Shown: positions 1 through 9,066, numbered from the stretch's first letter. The stretch is DNA of 64,000 nucleotides from Oenococcus kitaharae (GCF_025758695.1 NZ_JANJQP010000001.1:372001-436000), one strand, 5' to 3'. The notes: generated by a model not told the origin, from the letters alone. A program made the numbers and translations.

Positions 1-198
1 CAATTAGGTGTTTCTACACCCTACCTGGAACGACTAATTAAAATCGCCATTAAAAATGGTGCACTTGGAGCTAAATTAACCGGCGGCGGCCTAGGCGGCA
101 GCATCGTGGCTTTAGCAAGTGATAAAGGGACTGCTAATCAGATTAAGAGCGCCTTGTCACAATCCGGTGCGACCGGCAGCTGGATTTCAAAAATATAA
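1..198 (+). CDS. mvk: mevalonate kinase, C-terminal end (partial)
   Basis: Only the last 65 codons are present; the 5' part lies upstream of the window. Frame 1 reads to TAA at 196-198 and contains the glycine-rich GHMP-kinase motif KLTGGGLGGS, which helps close the active site over ATP. Mevalonate kinase phosphorylates mevalonate in the first dedicated step toward isopentenyl diphosphate. The assignment rests on the motif and on the three following mevalonate-pathway genes in the same operon. The stop overlaps the next start by one base (TAATG), indicating translational coupling. Confidence 0.85.
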   Translation, partial: QLGVSTPYLERLIKIAIKNGALGAKLTGGGLGGSIVALASDKGTANQIKSALSQSGATGSWISKI

Positions 199-1142
199 TG
201 ACTCAAGCACGCGCCTATACAAATATCGCTTTAATTAAATATTGGGGAAAATCGGACATCACTTGGAATCTGCCAACCAGCAGTTCAATCGGCCTGACTT
301 TAGACCAGCTGTATACCGATACGCGTGTTGACTTAACCGATGATCTCAAACAGGATCTGTTCATCTTAGACGGTCAGCTCGCCAGCAATCCTCGAATTAG
401 CAAAGTACTGGATTTTGTGCGTCAGCAGACTGGCAGCCACAAGTATGCCAAGATCACTAGTGAAAATCACGTGCCGAATTCAGCTGGATTAGCTTCTTCT
501 GCCTCAGCTTTTGCAGCTTTTGCATTAGCAGCCAGCGATAGTTACGGCTTGCCGACTGACCGCCCGTCCCTTTCTCGTCTGGCACGCCTTGGATCTGGTT
601 CAGCCAGCCGCTCTGTCTATGGCGGCTTTTCGATTTGGTATCAAGGGTATGATCATCAGAGCTCTTTTGCACAAAGTATTTTAGACCCGGTCGACTTTGG
701 CATTCGTGTCATCGATGTTTTGACAGACAAAAAGACAAAAAAAATCCCTTCCAGCCAAGGCATGCAGCGTGCCCAAAGCTCGCTTGACTACTCAAATTGG
801 CTTTCACAGAGTAAAATGCAAATCAGGGAAATGATAGCTGCAATCAAAAACAAGGATATTGAAAAAATCGGCCTGATTGCTGAACGAAACGCCATGGGGA
901 TGCACGCACTCAATCGCAGCGCTGATAAGCCTTTTGACTATTTTGCCGGCGAGACTTGGGCCGTGATCAATGACATACATCGCCTTTACCATGCCGGTAT
1001 TCCAGCATTTGCAACGATTGATGCCGGGCCAAACGTTAAAGTGATTACTGATAGCCGGTCTTGTCAAAAAGTCGCTGACCAGTTGAAAAACTTTGGCGAA
1101 ATTTTAATTCAAAAGCCCGGTCCAGGAGTCGTTCATGTCTGA
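198..1142 (+). CDS. mvaD: diphosphomevalonate decarboxylase
   Basis: A 314-residue cytosolic enzyme that performs the ATP-dependent decarboxylation of 5-diphosphomevalonate to isopentenyl diphosphate. The N-terminus carries the family signature NIALIKYWGK around residues 10-19. The GHMP-kinase phosphate-binding stretch NSAGLASSASAFAAF lies near residues 93-107, and the motif SGSASRSVYGG near 132-142. A C-terminal TIDAGPNV segment matches the substrate-binding end of the family. Length is about usual. It starts on the TAATG junction with the kinase upstream and overlaps the next gene by 8 bases, so the operon is tightly coupled. Confidence 0.95.
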   Translation: MTQARAYTNIALIKYWGKSDITWNLPTSSSIGLTLDQLYTDTRVDLTDDLKQDLFILDGQLASNPRISKVLDFVRQQTGSHKYAKITSENHVPNSAGLASSASAFAAFALAASDSYGLPTDRPSLSRLARLGSGSASRSVYGGFSIWYQGYDHQSSFAQSILDPVDFGIRVIDVLTDKKTKKIPSSQGMQRAQSSLDYSNWLSQSKMQIREMIAAIKNKDIEKIGLIAERNAMGMHALNRSADKPFDYFAGETWAVINDIHRLYHAGIPAFATIDAGPNVKVITDSRSCQKVADQLKNFGEILIQKPGPGVVHV

Positions 1143-1887
1143 AATGAGAGTGCCTGGCAAATTAATGCTGGCCGGCGAATATGCTGTCACAGTTCCAAAA
1201 CATTTGGCGCTGGTGTTTTCGATCAATCGTTTTATCTCGCAGACTAAATCCGAACTCGTCAACCGCCAAGGTGTTAAATACGGCCTTGGTTCTTCGGGTG
1301 CCTATGCCGTGCTGAAAACCAAAAGCGACAATCTGCTGCCCCTGTCTGATGACGAATTATTTTATAAAGCACTGGCTTTTTCACGCCAGCAACAGCCTCA
1401 AAATTCCGGCGCCGATATTGCTGCCTCGACTTATGGCGGCCTGCTGCTCTATGAAAACGGCCAGCTACCGATCCAGGCGCGTTTTCCAGAATCCTGGCAC
1501 TTGCTGGTTGGCTGGACCGGGCATCCTGCTGTAACCAGCGAACTTGTCAAAAACAACCAATTGTCACAGAGCTTTATTCAAACTTCCGACCAAATCGTGC
1601 GAAACATGTTTACAGCCATCAAAGATCGGAACTTTGCTGCTTTTAGCCAACAGATGCATTTAGCAGAAGACAATCTTGAAAAGCTGACTGGTGTCATGAC
1701 ACAAAAGATCGTCCAAGGTATTCGTGCCGCCAATCGGTGCGGGTACCAGGCTAAAATCTCCGGAGCTGGTGGTGGTGATAATATTATTGCCTTTACAGAA
1801 AAAATTGATGATATTCCTAAGATTCAGCAAGAATGGCGGCGGATTGGCATTGTCCCGCTGGATTTACACGTATACTATAAAAAATGA
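1135..1887 (+). CDS. mvaK2: phosphomevalonate kinase, unusually compact
   Basis: Phosphorylates 5-phosphomevalonate to the diphosphate. The N-terminal PGKLMLAGEYAV motif, the ATP-loop GLGSSGA (about residues 51-57), QNSGADIAAS and the C-terminal SGAGGGD are all recognisable, so the catalytic elements look complete. At 250 residues it is some 80-100 residues shorter than the enzymes I know from streptococci (about 335). Most of the missing length lies between the N-terminal strand and GLGSSGA, where about 18 residues replace about 70. There is no internal stop or frame change. The ATG overlaps mvaD by 8 bases, and its TGA overlaps fni as ATGA. Confidence 0.85.
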   Translation: MSEMRVPGKLMLAGEYAVTVPKHLALVFSINRFISQTKSELVNRQGVKYGLGSSGAYAVLKTKSDNLLPLSDDELFYKALAFSRQQQPQNSGADIAASTYGGLLLYENGQLPIQARFPESWHLLVGWTGHPAVTSELVKNNQLSQSFIQTSDQIVRNMFTAIKDRNFAAFSQQMHLAEDNLEKLTGVMTQKIVQGIRAANRCGYQAKISGAGGGDNIIAFTEKIDDIPKIQQEWRRIGIVPLDLHVYYKK

Positions 1888-2978
1888 CCGACAAAACTCA
1901 AAAAATTGAATCCGCGCACGCTCACCGAAAAGACGAACATCTTAGTTTGGCCATTTGGCAGTGGCGAAACAACCGACCCTTTAACGATTTGCGTTATCTG
2001 CAATTGGATCGGCCGATTCTGCCTAACGTCGCTGTTAAAGACGTTGACACCTCCGTTACACTTTTCGGCCACCGATTCCAATGGCCTTTTTATATTGAAG
2101 CTATGACCGGCGGCAGTCTGAGAACAGGCGCGATCAACCAAAAGTTATCCCAAATAGCTAAAAAATACGATTTAGCCATGGCTGTTGGATCTGAATCGAT
2201 CGCTATTAAAGAAAAAGAGACACGCAAAAGTTTTTCGATTGTGCGAGAAGAAAATCCTGAAGGTTTTATTTTCGCCAATATCGGCGCTGGCCATTCCGCT
2301 CAAGATGCCAAAGAGGCCATTAAGATTGTTGATGCGGATGCTTTGGAAATCCACGTCAACGCGGTTCAAGAGTTGTCAATGAATGATGGCGACCGGGATT
2401 TTACGAAATGGCAGTCCAATATCACACAAATCATTGACCAGGTATCAGTACCCGTGATTATTAAAGAAGTTGGTTTTGGCATGTCGCAAACCGCTATTGA
2501 AACCTTATCAGCACTGCAGCCGGCAGCTATCAATGTTGCAGGATCCGGCGGGACTGATTTTGGCCGGATTGAAGAGAGACGCAACCGTACTCCTTTATGG
2601 CAATTATTTGCTGACGGCCTGGATCCTGAAGATGATGATAGTGAAAACGACAGTGACGACCCAGAAATGGCGGATGTCCTGACAAGCAATGATTACTTGG
2701 GAATCAGTACGTCTGATTCATTGCGTTTCGCTAGACAAGCCGACACGCAAACACCGATTATTGCTAACGGTGGCATCACAAACACACCAGAACTGTTCAA
2801 CGCCTTGGCACTCGGTGCCAAAATGGCCGGTGTGGCTGGCTATTTTCTTTTTCAACTGAGCAAACATCAATTAGGCGAAACGATTGAAAGCTGGCAAAAA
2901 CAACTGCCGCTGCTTTATGCCATGTATGGTGTCAAAAAAAGCAGCCAAATCGCTGCCTTAAAAGAATTGAACAGATAA
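1884..2978 (+). CDS. fni: isopentenyl-diphosphate delta-isomerase, type 2 (FMN)
   Basis: Interconverts IPP and DMAPP using FMN and NADPH; last gene of the mevalonate operon. Family marks include the early RKDEHL stretch, FYIEAMTGG near residue 70, the substrate/FMN region EIHVNAVQEL, VIIKEVGFG, the GSGGTDFG loop and IIANGGI near the C-terminus. The protein is 364 residues, slightly long because of a strongly acidic insert after residue 240 (LDPEDDDSENDSDDPE), just past the GSGGTDF loop where many homologues are also variable. It overlaps mvaK2 by 4 bases (ATGA). Its stop lies only 5 bases from the convergent methyltransferase stop, with no obvious terminator between. Confidence 0.93.
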   Translation: MTDKTQKIESAHAHRKDEHLSLAIWQWRNNRPFNDLRYLQLDRPILPNVAVKDVDTSVTLFGHRFQWPFYIEAMTGGSLRTGAINQKLSQIAKKYDLAMAVGSESIAIKEKETRKSFSIVREENPEGFIFANIGAGHSAQDAKEAIKIVDADALEIHVNAVQELSMNDGDRDFTKWQSNITQIIDQVSVPVIIKEVGFGMSQTAIETLSALQPAAINVAGSGGTDFGRIEERRNRTPLWQLFADGLDPEDDDSENDSDDPEMADVLTSNDYLGISTSDSLRFARQADTQTPIIANGGITNTPELFNALALGAKMAGVAGYFLFQLSKHQLGETIESWQKQLPLLYAMYGVKKSSQIAALKELNR

Positions 2979-2983
2979 TTGAT

Positions 2984-4354
2984 TTAATCGTGCAGGGTTG
3001 TTCGCAGCCCTTTGGGATAAAAGTTTTTAATCATATGATCTGAATAACGACCGAATGCAAGGCCGTTATTTTTTTTCGTGACAAGAACCCAGCCCTTTTG
3101 TAAAGGCACTGTCAGATTCGCAATCACATCGCCATGGACATAAGCTTTTAGCTGATCATCAGATAACTCAAATCGGTTAATTTCAGCACTATCAGCGGGA
3201 ATTAAGCTCATTGCCAAGGATTGCGAAGGTACAAAACGATTTTTTTTCAGTTGGCCCAATTGCAAACCCAAACGCAAAACACGTAAACCCTTAATCGATG
3301 GACAGTCTTCAGGAAACAAATATACGTAATCTGCAAATTCAAATAAACGATCTAAGGGAAAGCTCAGATGGCTTTCTTTGAAAAAAGTTCGGATGACGGG
3401 CAGATCTTTTTTATTCAGATTGCTCTTGAGAAGTTTCGTTTGACTGTCAGTTGGCTCGTCAGCCGCTTTGACCAGTTTGGCGACAAAATGACCCTCGCCT
3501 TGAAGCTTATCCGGCCACAGGCGCGCTGTTTTTTTCAACTCAGGATTATTGTCAGCCCAATTCGGGCGTCCGTCCTCGATCCCTTCCGGCTTATTTATCG
3601 GTAGAAGCTGCAAATCCGGATATTCTGAGAGCAGCCAGGCAATCACCTGCTCGTCTTCTTCCGGAGCAAAAGTACAAGTGGAGTAAATTAATTGGCCGCC
3701 AGGTTTGAGCATCAATAAAGCTGATTTTAAAATCTCTTTTTGCCGATGAGCGCATTCGTCATTATAATCCGGATGCCAATAATCGATGGCATTCGGGTCT
3801 TTTCGGAACATTCCCTCTCCAGTGCAGGGCGCATCCAATAAAATCTTGTCAAAATAATTGGGAAACAAATCGGCTAACGCGTTAGGTTTTTCACAGGTAA
3901 CCAGACAATTATTAATCCCCATGCGCTCGATATTCTGGCTCAAGATTTTGGCACGTCCAAAATTAATCTCATTAGCGACCAAAAGTCCCTGATTCTGCAT
4001 ATCAGCTGCCATTTGTGTCGTCTTGCCACCAGGAGCGGCTGCTAAATCTAAGACGCATTCATTGGCCGCAGCATCGACCACACGAGCAACAAATTGGGCA
4101 CTGGCTTCTTGCGAATAGACCACACCGGTTAAAAAAGCGTCGGATTGACCGGAAATCTTGCCATAACGGCCGTTTTCCGGATTCCAAGATACTGGGTGCT
4201 TCTTAGATAAATCGCCGTAATCTTGCAGGTTTTTTAAAGGATTCAGGCGAAAAGCAGCAACCGGTTCAGATTGAAAAGAGGCCAAAAAAGACTCGGCCCG
4301 ATCGCCTAGCAAATGCTGATATTTAGTAATAAAAGCGGCAGGCAATTTAAGCAT
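2984..4354 (-). CDS. RsmF/RsmB-type rRNA m5C methyltransferase
   Basis: A SAM-dependent RNA cytosine-5 methyltransferase of the NOL1/NOP2/Sun group, 456 residues. The SAM-binding loop LDLAAAPGGKTTQ is followed by the two catalytic cysteine motifs DAPCTGEGMF and STCTFAPEEDE. The C-terminal third resembles the extra RNA-binding part of RsmF-like proteins, so 16S rRNA is the likely substrate. The exact target base cannot be read from sequence. It overlaps the upstream SGNH gene by 8 bases and is the last gene of a recD2-SGNH-methyltransferase unit. Confidence 0.88.
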   Translation of the reverse strand: MLKLPAAFITKYQHLLGDRAESFLASFQSEPVAAFRLNPLKNLQDYGDLSKKHPVSWNPENGRYGKISGQSDAFLTGVVYSQEASAQFVARVVDAAANECVLDLAAAPGGKTTQMAADMQNQGLLVANEINFGRAKILSQNIERMGINNCLVTCEKPNALADLFPNYFDKILLDAPCTGEGMFRKDPNAIDYWHPDYNDECAHRQKEILKSALLMLKPGGQLIYSTCTFAPEEDEQVIAWLLSEYPDLQLLPINKPEGIEDGRPNWADNNPELKKTARLWPDKLQGEGHFVAKLVKAADEPTDSQTKLLKSNLNKKDLPVIRTFFKESHLSFPLDRLFEFADYVYLFPEDCPSIKGLRVLRLGLQLGQLKKNRFVPSQSLAMSLIPADSAEINRFELSDDQLKAYVHGDVIANLTVPLQKGWVLVTKKNNGLAFGRYSDHMIKNFYPKGLRTTLHD

Positions 4355-5312
4355 TAATGGCCTCTTTAATCTTCGGAAGTAAAATGTCTGCGGCTTGCTG
4401 ATGGCCGAGTTGGTTTAGATGGACACCGCCGTCGCTGGTCGGAAACTGCCAAGATGTATTTTTGATTAATGTGTAATTCGGATCATAGGATGTGACAACC
4501 GATTCAAAGACTTGTTTGAAATTACCATTAAAGGGTTCGACGATGATGATTTTGGCGTCGTGAAAACGTTTTTTTAATTCCCGGAGAAACATTTTCAGCG
4601 CAAAGGTAAATTCCTGCTGGTCGGCATCGCCGTCATTGGTTCCCAAATTCACGACCACGCCAGCAATATCATCCCTTTGATCGATCGGGCGTGGCAAAGT
4701 CTCAGATAACAGCCAAAGAAAATCCATGGCAGTCGGCGGATAGATTTTGGCATGTTGTGTGATACCGCAGCCACCATAAGCGATCCGGACATTATTCAAA
4801 TTCAAGGCTTCAGAGACTAAGAAATCCCAGCTTAAATCGGGGCGGTGTGCCGCTGTCGTCTTGTCCGCCAGAATTTTCTGCCCGTTAATAATCGAATCCC
4901 CAACAAAAATTAGTTTTTTACGATTTGGCACAGCACCTGTCAGCTGACCATTATGCGTAACCCCTTGCAAACAAAAATAGTCAGTCAGCGTCCATGTCCG
5001 TGCTTTTTCATAGCTGATTGCTTGTGTCATGATACGGATTAAATGGTCTTCTTTTGGATCCAGTGACAAAATAATCGGATCGGCTGTCAGTTTTTCGGAT
5101 TTAAAAACACCGCCATCAAGTGAAATCAGAATACGCGAACACTGGCCATCACGCGTCTTAGCAGCCCAGTCTAGGACAATTTGAGAACATTCATGGCTTT
5201 TTAAATAAATCTCAGCACCCAGATTTGTGGTTAGAATGTGTTGATGGTCAGGATCTTCAATCCAACTACCCAAAAAAGCATGTGATTCAATTGTGAGAGG
5301 AAAATTAATCAT
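4347..5312 (-). CDS. SGNH/GDSL-family esterase or lipase
   Basis: A 321-residue hydrolase with the GDSL nucleophile block IFVGDSIING near residue 135, an oxyanion-hole NLGTND block near residue 225 and a late DGGVHLNQLGH block supplying Asp and His. The first 120 residues look like a beta-rich domain, as in CE2-type carbohydrate esterases, so it may deacetylate a sugar or glycopeptide. No signal peptide is evident, suggesting a cytoplasmic location. It overlaps recD2 by 8 bases and the rRNA methyltransferase by 8 bases. Substrate unknown. Confidence 0.8.
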   Translation of the reverse strand: MINFPLTIESHAFLGSWIEDPDHQHILTTNLGAEIYLKSHECSQIVLDWAAKTRDGQCSRILISLDGGVFKSEKLTADPIILSLDPKEDHLIRIMTQAISYEKARTWTLTDYFCLQGVTHNGQLTGAVPNRKKLIFVGDSIINGQKILADKTTAAHRPDLSWDFLVSEALNLNNVRIAYGGCGITQHAKIYPPTAMDFLWLLSETLPRPIDQRDDIAGVVVNLGTNDGDADQQEFTFALKMFLRELKKRFHDAKIIIVEPFNGNFKQVFESVVTSYDPNYTLIKNTSWQFPTSDGGVHLNQLGHQQAADILLPKIKEAINA

Positions 5313-7626
5313 TTTTTAAAAAATCCCTTGGTGTGATGTCTGCCATGCCGATCATCGGATCAATCCGGCCGCTATCTATCAGCTGCTTACTTAATGTGAA
5401 AAGCCTCGGTGCAGCAGTCGGAGCTGCAGGTTCTGCCTCTATATTTGTTTCTTTTTGAGCGACTAACGCTTTTTTACCACCCAGAAGGCTAACCAAATTT
5501 GTCTGCCGCATCGGTGTCGGATTGTTAATTGCATCCGTGAAAGCCGCTTGACTGCCGATCATAATTAAAGACTTTTCGGCTCGCGTAACGCCTGTATAGA
5601 CTAAATTACGTGTCACAAAATTATTAAAGGTGCTGGTCAAGACAAAAATCACATTTTTAAATTCACTACCCTGTGATTTGTGGACCGTAGATGCATAACT
5701 GAGCCGGAGCTGCTTGATTTCGTTTTCTTTATAAGTGACGAGACTGCCGAGAAAATCGACCGATAGAAAACGTGAGCGGACCGGGCCTTGTAAATGGGCA
5801 GCTGTCACATAACCAATATCGCCATTATTGACACCTTTTTCCGGATCGTTTTCCTGCTGCATGACACGATCGCCCGGCAGAAAATCCGCCGACAAATCAA
5901 CTTGACCGTCACTATCGATCAGAAAAGGCCGCGCCAATTGGTTCAATAAATCCACGAGACGGTTGGTCGGTGTGATAATCTGCAAATCTTCTTTTTTAAT
6001 TCCCAAGCGCATGGCTGCTGACAAAATCCGATTGATGCCGCGATCCAACTGGTACTCTTCCAAAGCAAAAAAAGACACATCTTTGCTATTTTGAAACATA
6101 GCTGGATTAACGATACCTTGTTTCATATCCTGCGACAATAAATCGATGCCGGATCCCTTAGTCTGCCGGTGATTAGTCTGCAGCTGAATTGTGGCAAATT
6201 TCTCACTTAAAATTAGATCATTTAAAATCTGACCGGCACCGACTGACGCCAATTGGTCCTTATCGCCGACTAATAATAGCGTACAGTGATTGGGCACGGC
6301 ACAGAGAAAATGCTGAAACAGTGCCAAATCGACCATCGACATTTCATCAACTACGATCAAGCCCGCCTGAAGCTGATTGCTCTCGTCAAAATCAAAGTAG
6401 CCATCAGCCGTTGCACCCAGCAAACGATGAATCGTGACAGCTTCTTTACCGGTCACTTCTGTGATTCTTGCAGCGGCGCGACCAGTCGGTGCTGCCAAAA
6501 GAACTGTTTTCTTATGATCCTCTTCATCATTCTCTTGGGATTTAGATGCCGCAGCATGCCATTGATGAATCACTTCTTTGATGACGGTCGTCTTGCCAGT
6601 CCCAGGACCACCTGTCAAAATGGTAATCCGATTTTGGAAAACGGATTTAACCGCTGCTAATTGGTCTTTGTCTAAAGCAGCATCGGTCTTGGCAGCTAAG
6701 GGCTGCTTGTCTTTGGCTTCAGGAAAGGAAATCAAGCGTTTTAAATCTTTGACAACTGCCTTTTCCAAATTGTAGCTTTCGACAAGGCTGATGCGGTCAT
6801 CAATCAAAACGATGCGTTTTTTTGTCTTCAAAAGCTGCAGATTCTCTGAAATCTCTTTATCAAAAAATCCAGGATCACTATGTAATAGAGCTGCCACGGC
6901 TGCAAACAGCTGTGTTTCAGTCAAATAAGTGCCGCCGTTTTCCTGCTGATCACTCAATAAGGCATAAACGATCGCACCTTGGATCTGAGCTTTTTCGTCT
7001 TGAAAATTGTCGACACGTGCCACCTGCTCGGCGCTATCAAAAGTAAAACCTTCAACCTGGCCGATAAATTGATAGGGATTTTCGGCCAGCATGGTCGTAA
7101 ACATCAGGCCATATTCGTCAAAAAGCCGCTCGATCAAGGACTGGCTAAGGCCATATTTGCCCGTCTGACTAAAGGCTGAAGTTTTTTCCTGATTTTCCAG
7201 CAGTCCCTTTTTCAGGGTTGCCAGCTGCTTTTTTGTCAAAGAGAGTGTCTGTAGCTGACTATCATCGCTGGTCAACAACTCGATTGTCTTGCTGCCCAAA
7301 CTATCAACAACTTTTTCAGCTGTCGTCCGACCGATTCCGGGAAATAAATCCGAACTCAAAAAATCGACCAAACCATCATTATCATTGGGCAGCACCGATT
7401 GATAATCCACGACTTTGAATTGCTTGCCATATCGCGGGTGTTCAGTCAGCTGGCCGGAAAACTCGTAGGATTCGCCAACCTTTAAATCAGCGATCTCACC
7501 AGTCAGCGTGATCATGGATTCTTCCCAATCGAAATCACTGTCAGAAACCTTCGCCGAAAAAACAGCATAGCCACTATCGCTGCTGACAAAAAAAGACCGT
7601 TTTACACTTGCTGTTAATTCAGGCAC
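5305..7626 (-). CDS. recD2: RecD2-type ATP-dependent 5'-3' DNA helicase
   Basis: A superfamily 1B helicase of the RecBC-independent RecD2 family, acting in DNA repair and replication-fork maintenance. Visible parts are an N-terminal OB-like region, helix-hairpin-helix repeats (FPGIGRTTAEKVV), Walker A ILTGGPGTGKTT, motif II VVDEMSMVD, LLVGDKDQLASVG and the C-terminal UvrD-like STVHKSQGSEF. I chose GTG at 7626, giving 773 residues, because homologues begin a few residues before the aligned TASVKRSFF segment. An alternative in-frame TTG at 7653 lies inside the upstream terminator hairpin and is unlikely. No good ribosome-binding site is visible for either start. Confidence 0.9.
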   Translation of the reverse strand: MPELTASVKRSFFVSSDSGYAVFSAKVSDSDFDWEESMITLTGEIADLKVGESYEFSGQLTEHPRYGKQFKVVDYQSVLPNDNDGLVDFLSSDLFPGIGRTTAEKVVDSLGSKTIELLTSDDSQLQTLSLTKKQLATLKKGLLENQEKTSAFSQTGKYGLSQSLIERLFDEYGLMFTTMLAENPYQFIGQVEGFTFDSAEQVARVDNFQDEKAQIQGAIVYALLSDQQENGGTYLTETQLFAAVAALLHSDPGFFDKEISENLQLLKTKKRIVLIDDRISLVESYNLEKAVVKDLKRLISFPEAKDKQPLAAKTDAALDKDQLAAVKSVFQNRITILTGGPGTGKTTVIKEVIHQWHAAASKSQENDEEDHKKTVLLAAPTGRAAARITEVTGKEAVTIHRLLGATADGYFDFDESNQLQAGLIVVDEMSMVDLALFQHFLCAVPNHCTLLLVGDKDQLASVGAGQILNDLILSEKFATIQLQTNHRQTKGSGIDLLSQDMKQGIVNPAMFQNSKDVSFFALEEYQLDRGINRILSAAMRLGIKKEDLQIITPTNRLVDLLNQLARPFLIDSDGQVDLSADFLPGDRVMQQENDPEKGVNNGDIGYVTAAHLQGPVRSRFLSVDFLGSLVTYKENEIKQLRLSYASTVHKSQGSEFKNVIFVLTSTFNNFVTRNLVYTGVTRAEKSLIMIGSQAAFTDAINNPTPMRQTNLVSLLGGKKALVAQKETNIEAEPAAPTAAPRLFTLSKQLIDSGRIDPMIGMADITPRDFLKND

Positions 7627-7643
7627 GTAAACAAGTTTAACGC

Positions 7644-7670
7644 AAAAAAACAAGTGCTGTTGCGCACTTG
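7644..7670 (-). terminator. rho-independent terminator after DUF1831 gene
   Basis: A perfect 7-bp stem (CAAGTGC / GCACTTG, 7651-7657 and 7664-7670) with a 6-base loop is followed on the minus strand by seven T residues (7644-7650). It ends the mtnN-DUF1831 transcripts just before recD2. Confidence 0.85.
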
Positions 7671-7691
7671 TTCCAGAAATAAAATAGATTT

Positions 7692-8030
7692 TTAAACGGT
7701 TTCCAACACATTTCTGTCAATCAGCTGCTGAATTTGATAACGGTACTGTTCCACTAAAGGCTGATCCTGATCGTTTGAGAAAATATCAACATTTAAAGCC
7801 TCATTAGCTGTCAGGATCGAAACTTTAAAGCCGGAAACATCTTTAGCAAAGACAAGCTTCAATTTTCGCGAACCCGCAGTGCCCTTTTCAGGCTCCAAGA
7901 GTGTCGTCTTGGTCAAAGCGCCTGCATTATTCGGGAAAAATCCCAAATCGCGCAATGTAAATGCCTTAATGGACGGACTGATGCGATATGTCTGATCACC
8001 TTTTACTGAAACTGTCTCTGAAAATGCCAT
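7692..8030 (-). CDS. DUF1831 family protein
   Basis: A 112-residue soluble protein. Its layout (FSETVSVKGD, ISPSIKAFTLRDLGFF, FAKDVSGFKVSILTAN, then a C-terminal EQYRYQI helix) matches what I recall of the DUF1831 family of lactobacilli, often found near a cysteine desulfurase. Its function is not known. A TATAAT hexamer (8037-8042 on the complement) ends only 6 bases before the ATG and no Shine-Dalgarno is visible, so a leaderless transcript is possible, but no convincing -35 accompanies it. The strong terminator at 7644-7670 follows. Confidence 0.75.
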   Translation of the reverse strand: MAFSETVSVKGDQTYRISPSIKAFTLRDLGFFPNNAGALTKTTLLEPEKGTAGSRKLKLVFAKDVSGFKVSILTANEALNVDIFSNDQDQPLVEQYRYQIQQLIDRNVLETV

Positions 8031-8065
8031 AACCCAATTATATCAGCTGACAGGCAGCAAGCATC

Positions 8066-8740
8066 TTATAAACCTTGAATAAAGTTCAACAATAACTTGG
8101 CTGACTTGCGGCCGGCTTCGAGCAAAAACTGATCGAAACTTTCTTGTGCCCCATCATCGGCTGAATCGGAAATGGCACGCAGGACGATGAAAGGTACACC
8201 GAAGTCATAAGCAATCTGAGCCACTGAAGCGCCTTCCATCTCGACAGCCATGGCATCAGGAAAATTGGTCACAATCTGTGTCTTCATATTTCCCATGACA
8301 AAGGAATCACCAGAAACAACCAAGCCAGTCTTGGCTTCAGGATTAGCTTCTTGAAAATCAGCTACCAGCTTGGCATCTGATTCGTAATAAAGAGGCTTAC
8401 CCGGCACAAATCCGACTGATCCGGCAAATTTCGTGTTGTAGACATCATGGTAAGCCAGGCGCTGAGCAATCACTTGGTCCCCAATATGCAGACCGCTCGC
8501 CAAGCCGCCGGCAGAACCGGTATTAACGACAATATCCGGCTGGTATCGATCCAAAAGAACACCGGTCGCCATGGCAGCTTGCGCCTTGCCGATACCGGAT
8601 TCAGTCAGAATCACATCTTTTCCGAACATCGTGCCCTGAGAAAAATCTTGACCGCCGATTTGATCGCTCGAAATGCTGTCAAGCGCTGCCAGCAGGTCGC
8701 GTTTTTCCTCTTCCATGGGTGTAATAATGCCAATTTTCAT
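8066..8740 (-). CDS. mtnN: 5'-methylthioadenosine/S-adenosylhomocysteine nucleosidase
   Basis: Hydrolyses MTA and SAH to adenine and the thioribose or ribosylhomocysteine, feeding methyl-group recycling and giving the LuxS substrate. The N-terminus IGIITPMEEE, the central VVNTGSAGGL near residue 78, VSGDSFV, the ribose-contacting MEMEGASVAQ-like block (AVEMEGASVA) and the late RAISDSADD catalytic Asp are all present. Length is 224 residues, near the family norm. AAGGAG lies upstream of the ATG and overlaps the stop of the preceding small membrane protein, so the two are coupled. Confidence 0.95.
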   Translation of the reverse strand: MKIGIITPMEEEKRDLLAALDSISSDQIGGQDFSQGTMFGKDVILTESGIGKAQAAMATGVLLDRYQPDIVVNTGSAGGLASGLHIGDQVIAQRLAYHDVYNTKFAGSVGFVPGKPLYYESDAKLVADFQEANPEAKTGLVVSGDSFVMGNMKTQIVTNFPDAMAVEMEGASVAQIAYDFGVPFIVLRAISDSADDGAQESFDQFLLEAGRKSAKLLLNFIQGL

Positions 8741-8754
8741 GTGATGCGTTCTCC

Positions 8755-9066
8755 TTAAAGAAAAATAAAGTACAGATACAAAATGATGATCAATATAACC
8801 AGCACAGCAATCGCAATGTTCAGACGATATTTGAGCCGATGGATTAAACCTTCGCGAGTCAGCTTGCCGTTTGAACCTAATTGAAATTTGCCGTTATGCG
8901 TTAATTTAAATTCCTGCTCATATTCAGGCTGGACTGGAACGATTTTTTCCGGATGAGCTTTCGCATATTGCCGTTCGACTTCTTTTCGCCGGCGCAAACG
9001 CTCTTCGACATCCGTCTTCGCGTTCCTTTTGCTGACCCAATTGTTCAGTCTGCTTTTTAGCGACAT
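8755..9066 (-). CDS. small C-terminally membrane-anchored protein of unknown function
   Basis: 103 residues with a strongly basic, charged N-terminal half (many K/R/E, likely helical) and a single hydrophobic segment at the very end (about residues 82-103), as in a tail-anchored protein. I do not recognise the family. Its TAA lies inside the ribosome-binding site of mtnN, so the two genes are co-translated. No clear Shine-Dalgarno precedes its ATG. Confidence 0.65.
   Translation of the reverse strand: MSLKSRLNNWVSKRNAKTDVEERLRRRKEVERQYAKAHPEKIVPVQPEYEQEFKLTHNGKFQLGSNGKLTREGLIHRLKYRLNIAIAVLVILIIILYLYFIFL

Noticed and set aside
8037-8065. full promoter for the DUF1831 gene
   Set aside because: TATAAT is present but no acceptable -35 lies 16-18 bases upstream, so only the hexamer is noted.
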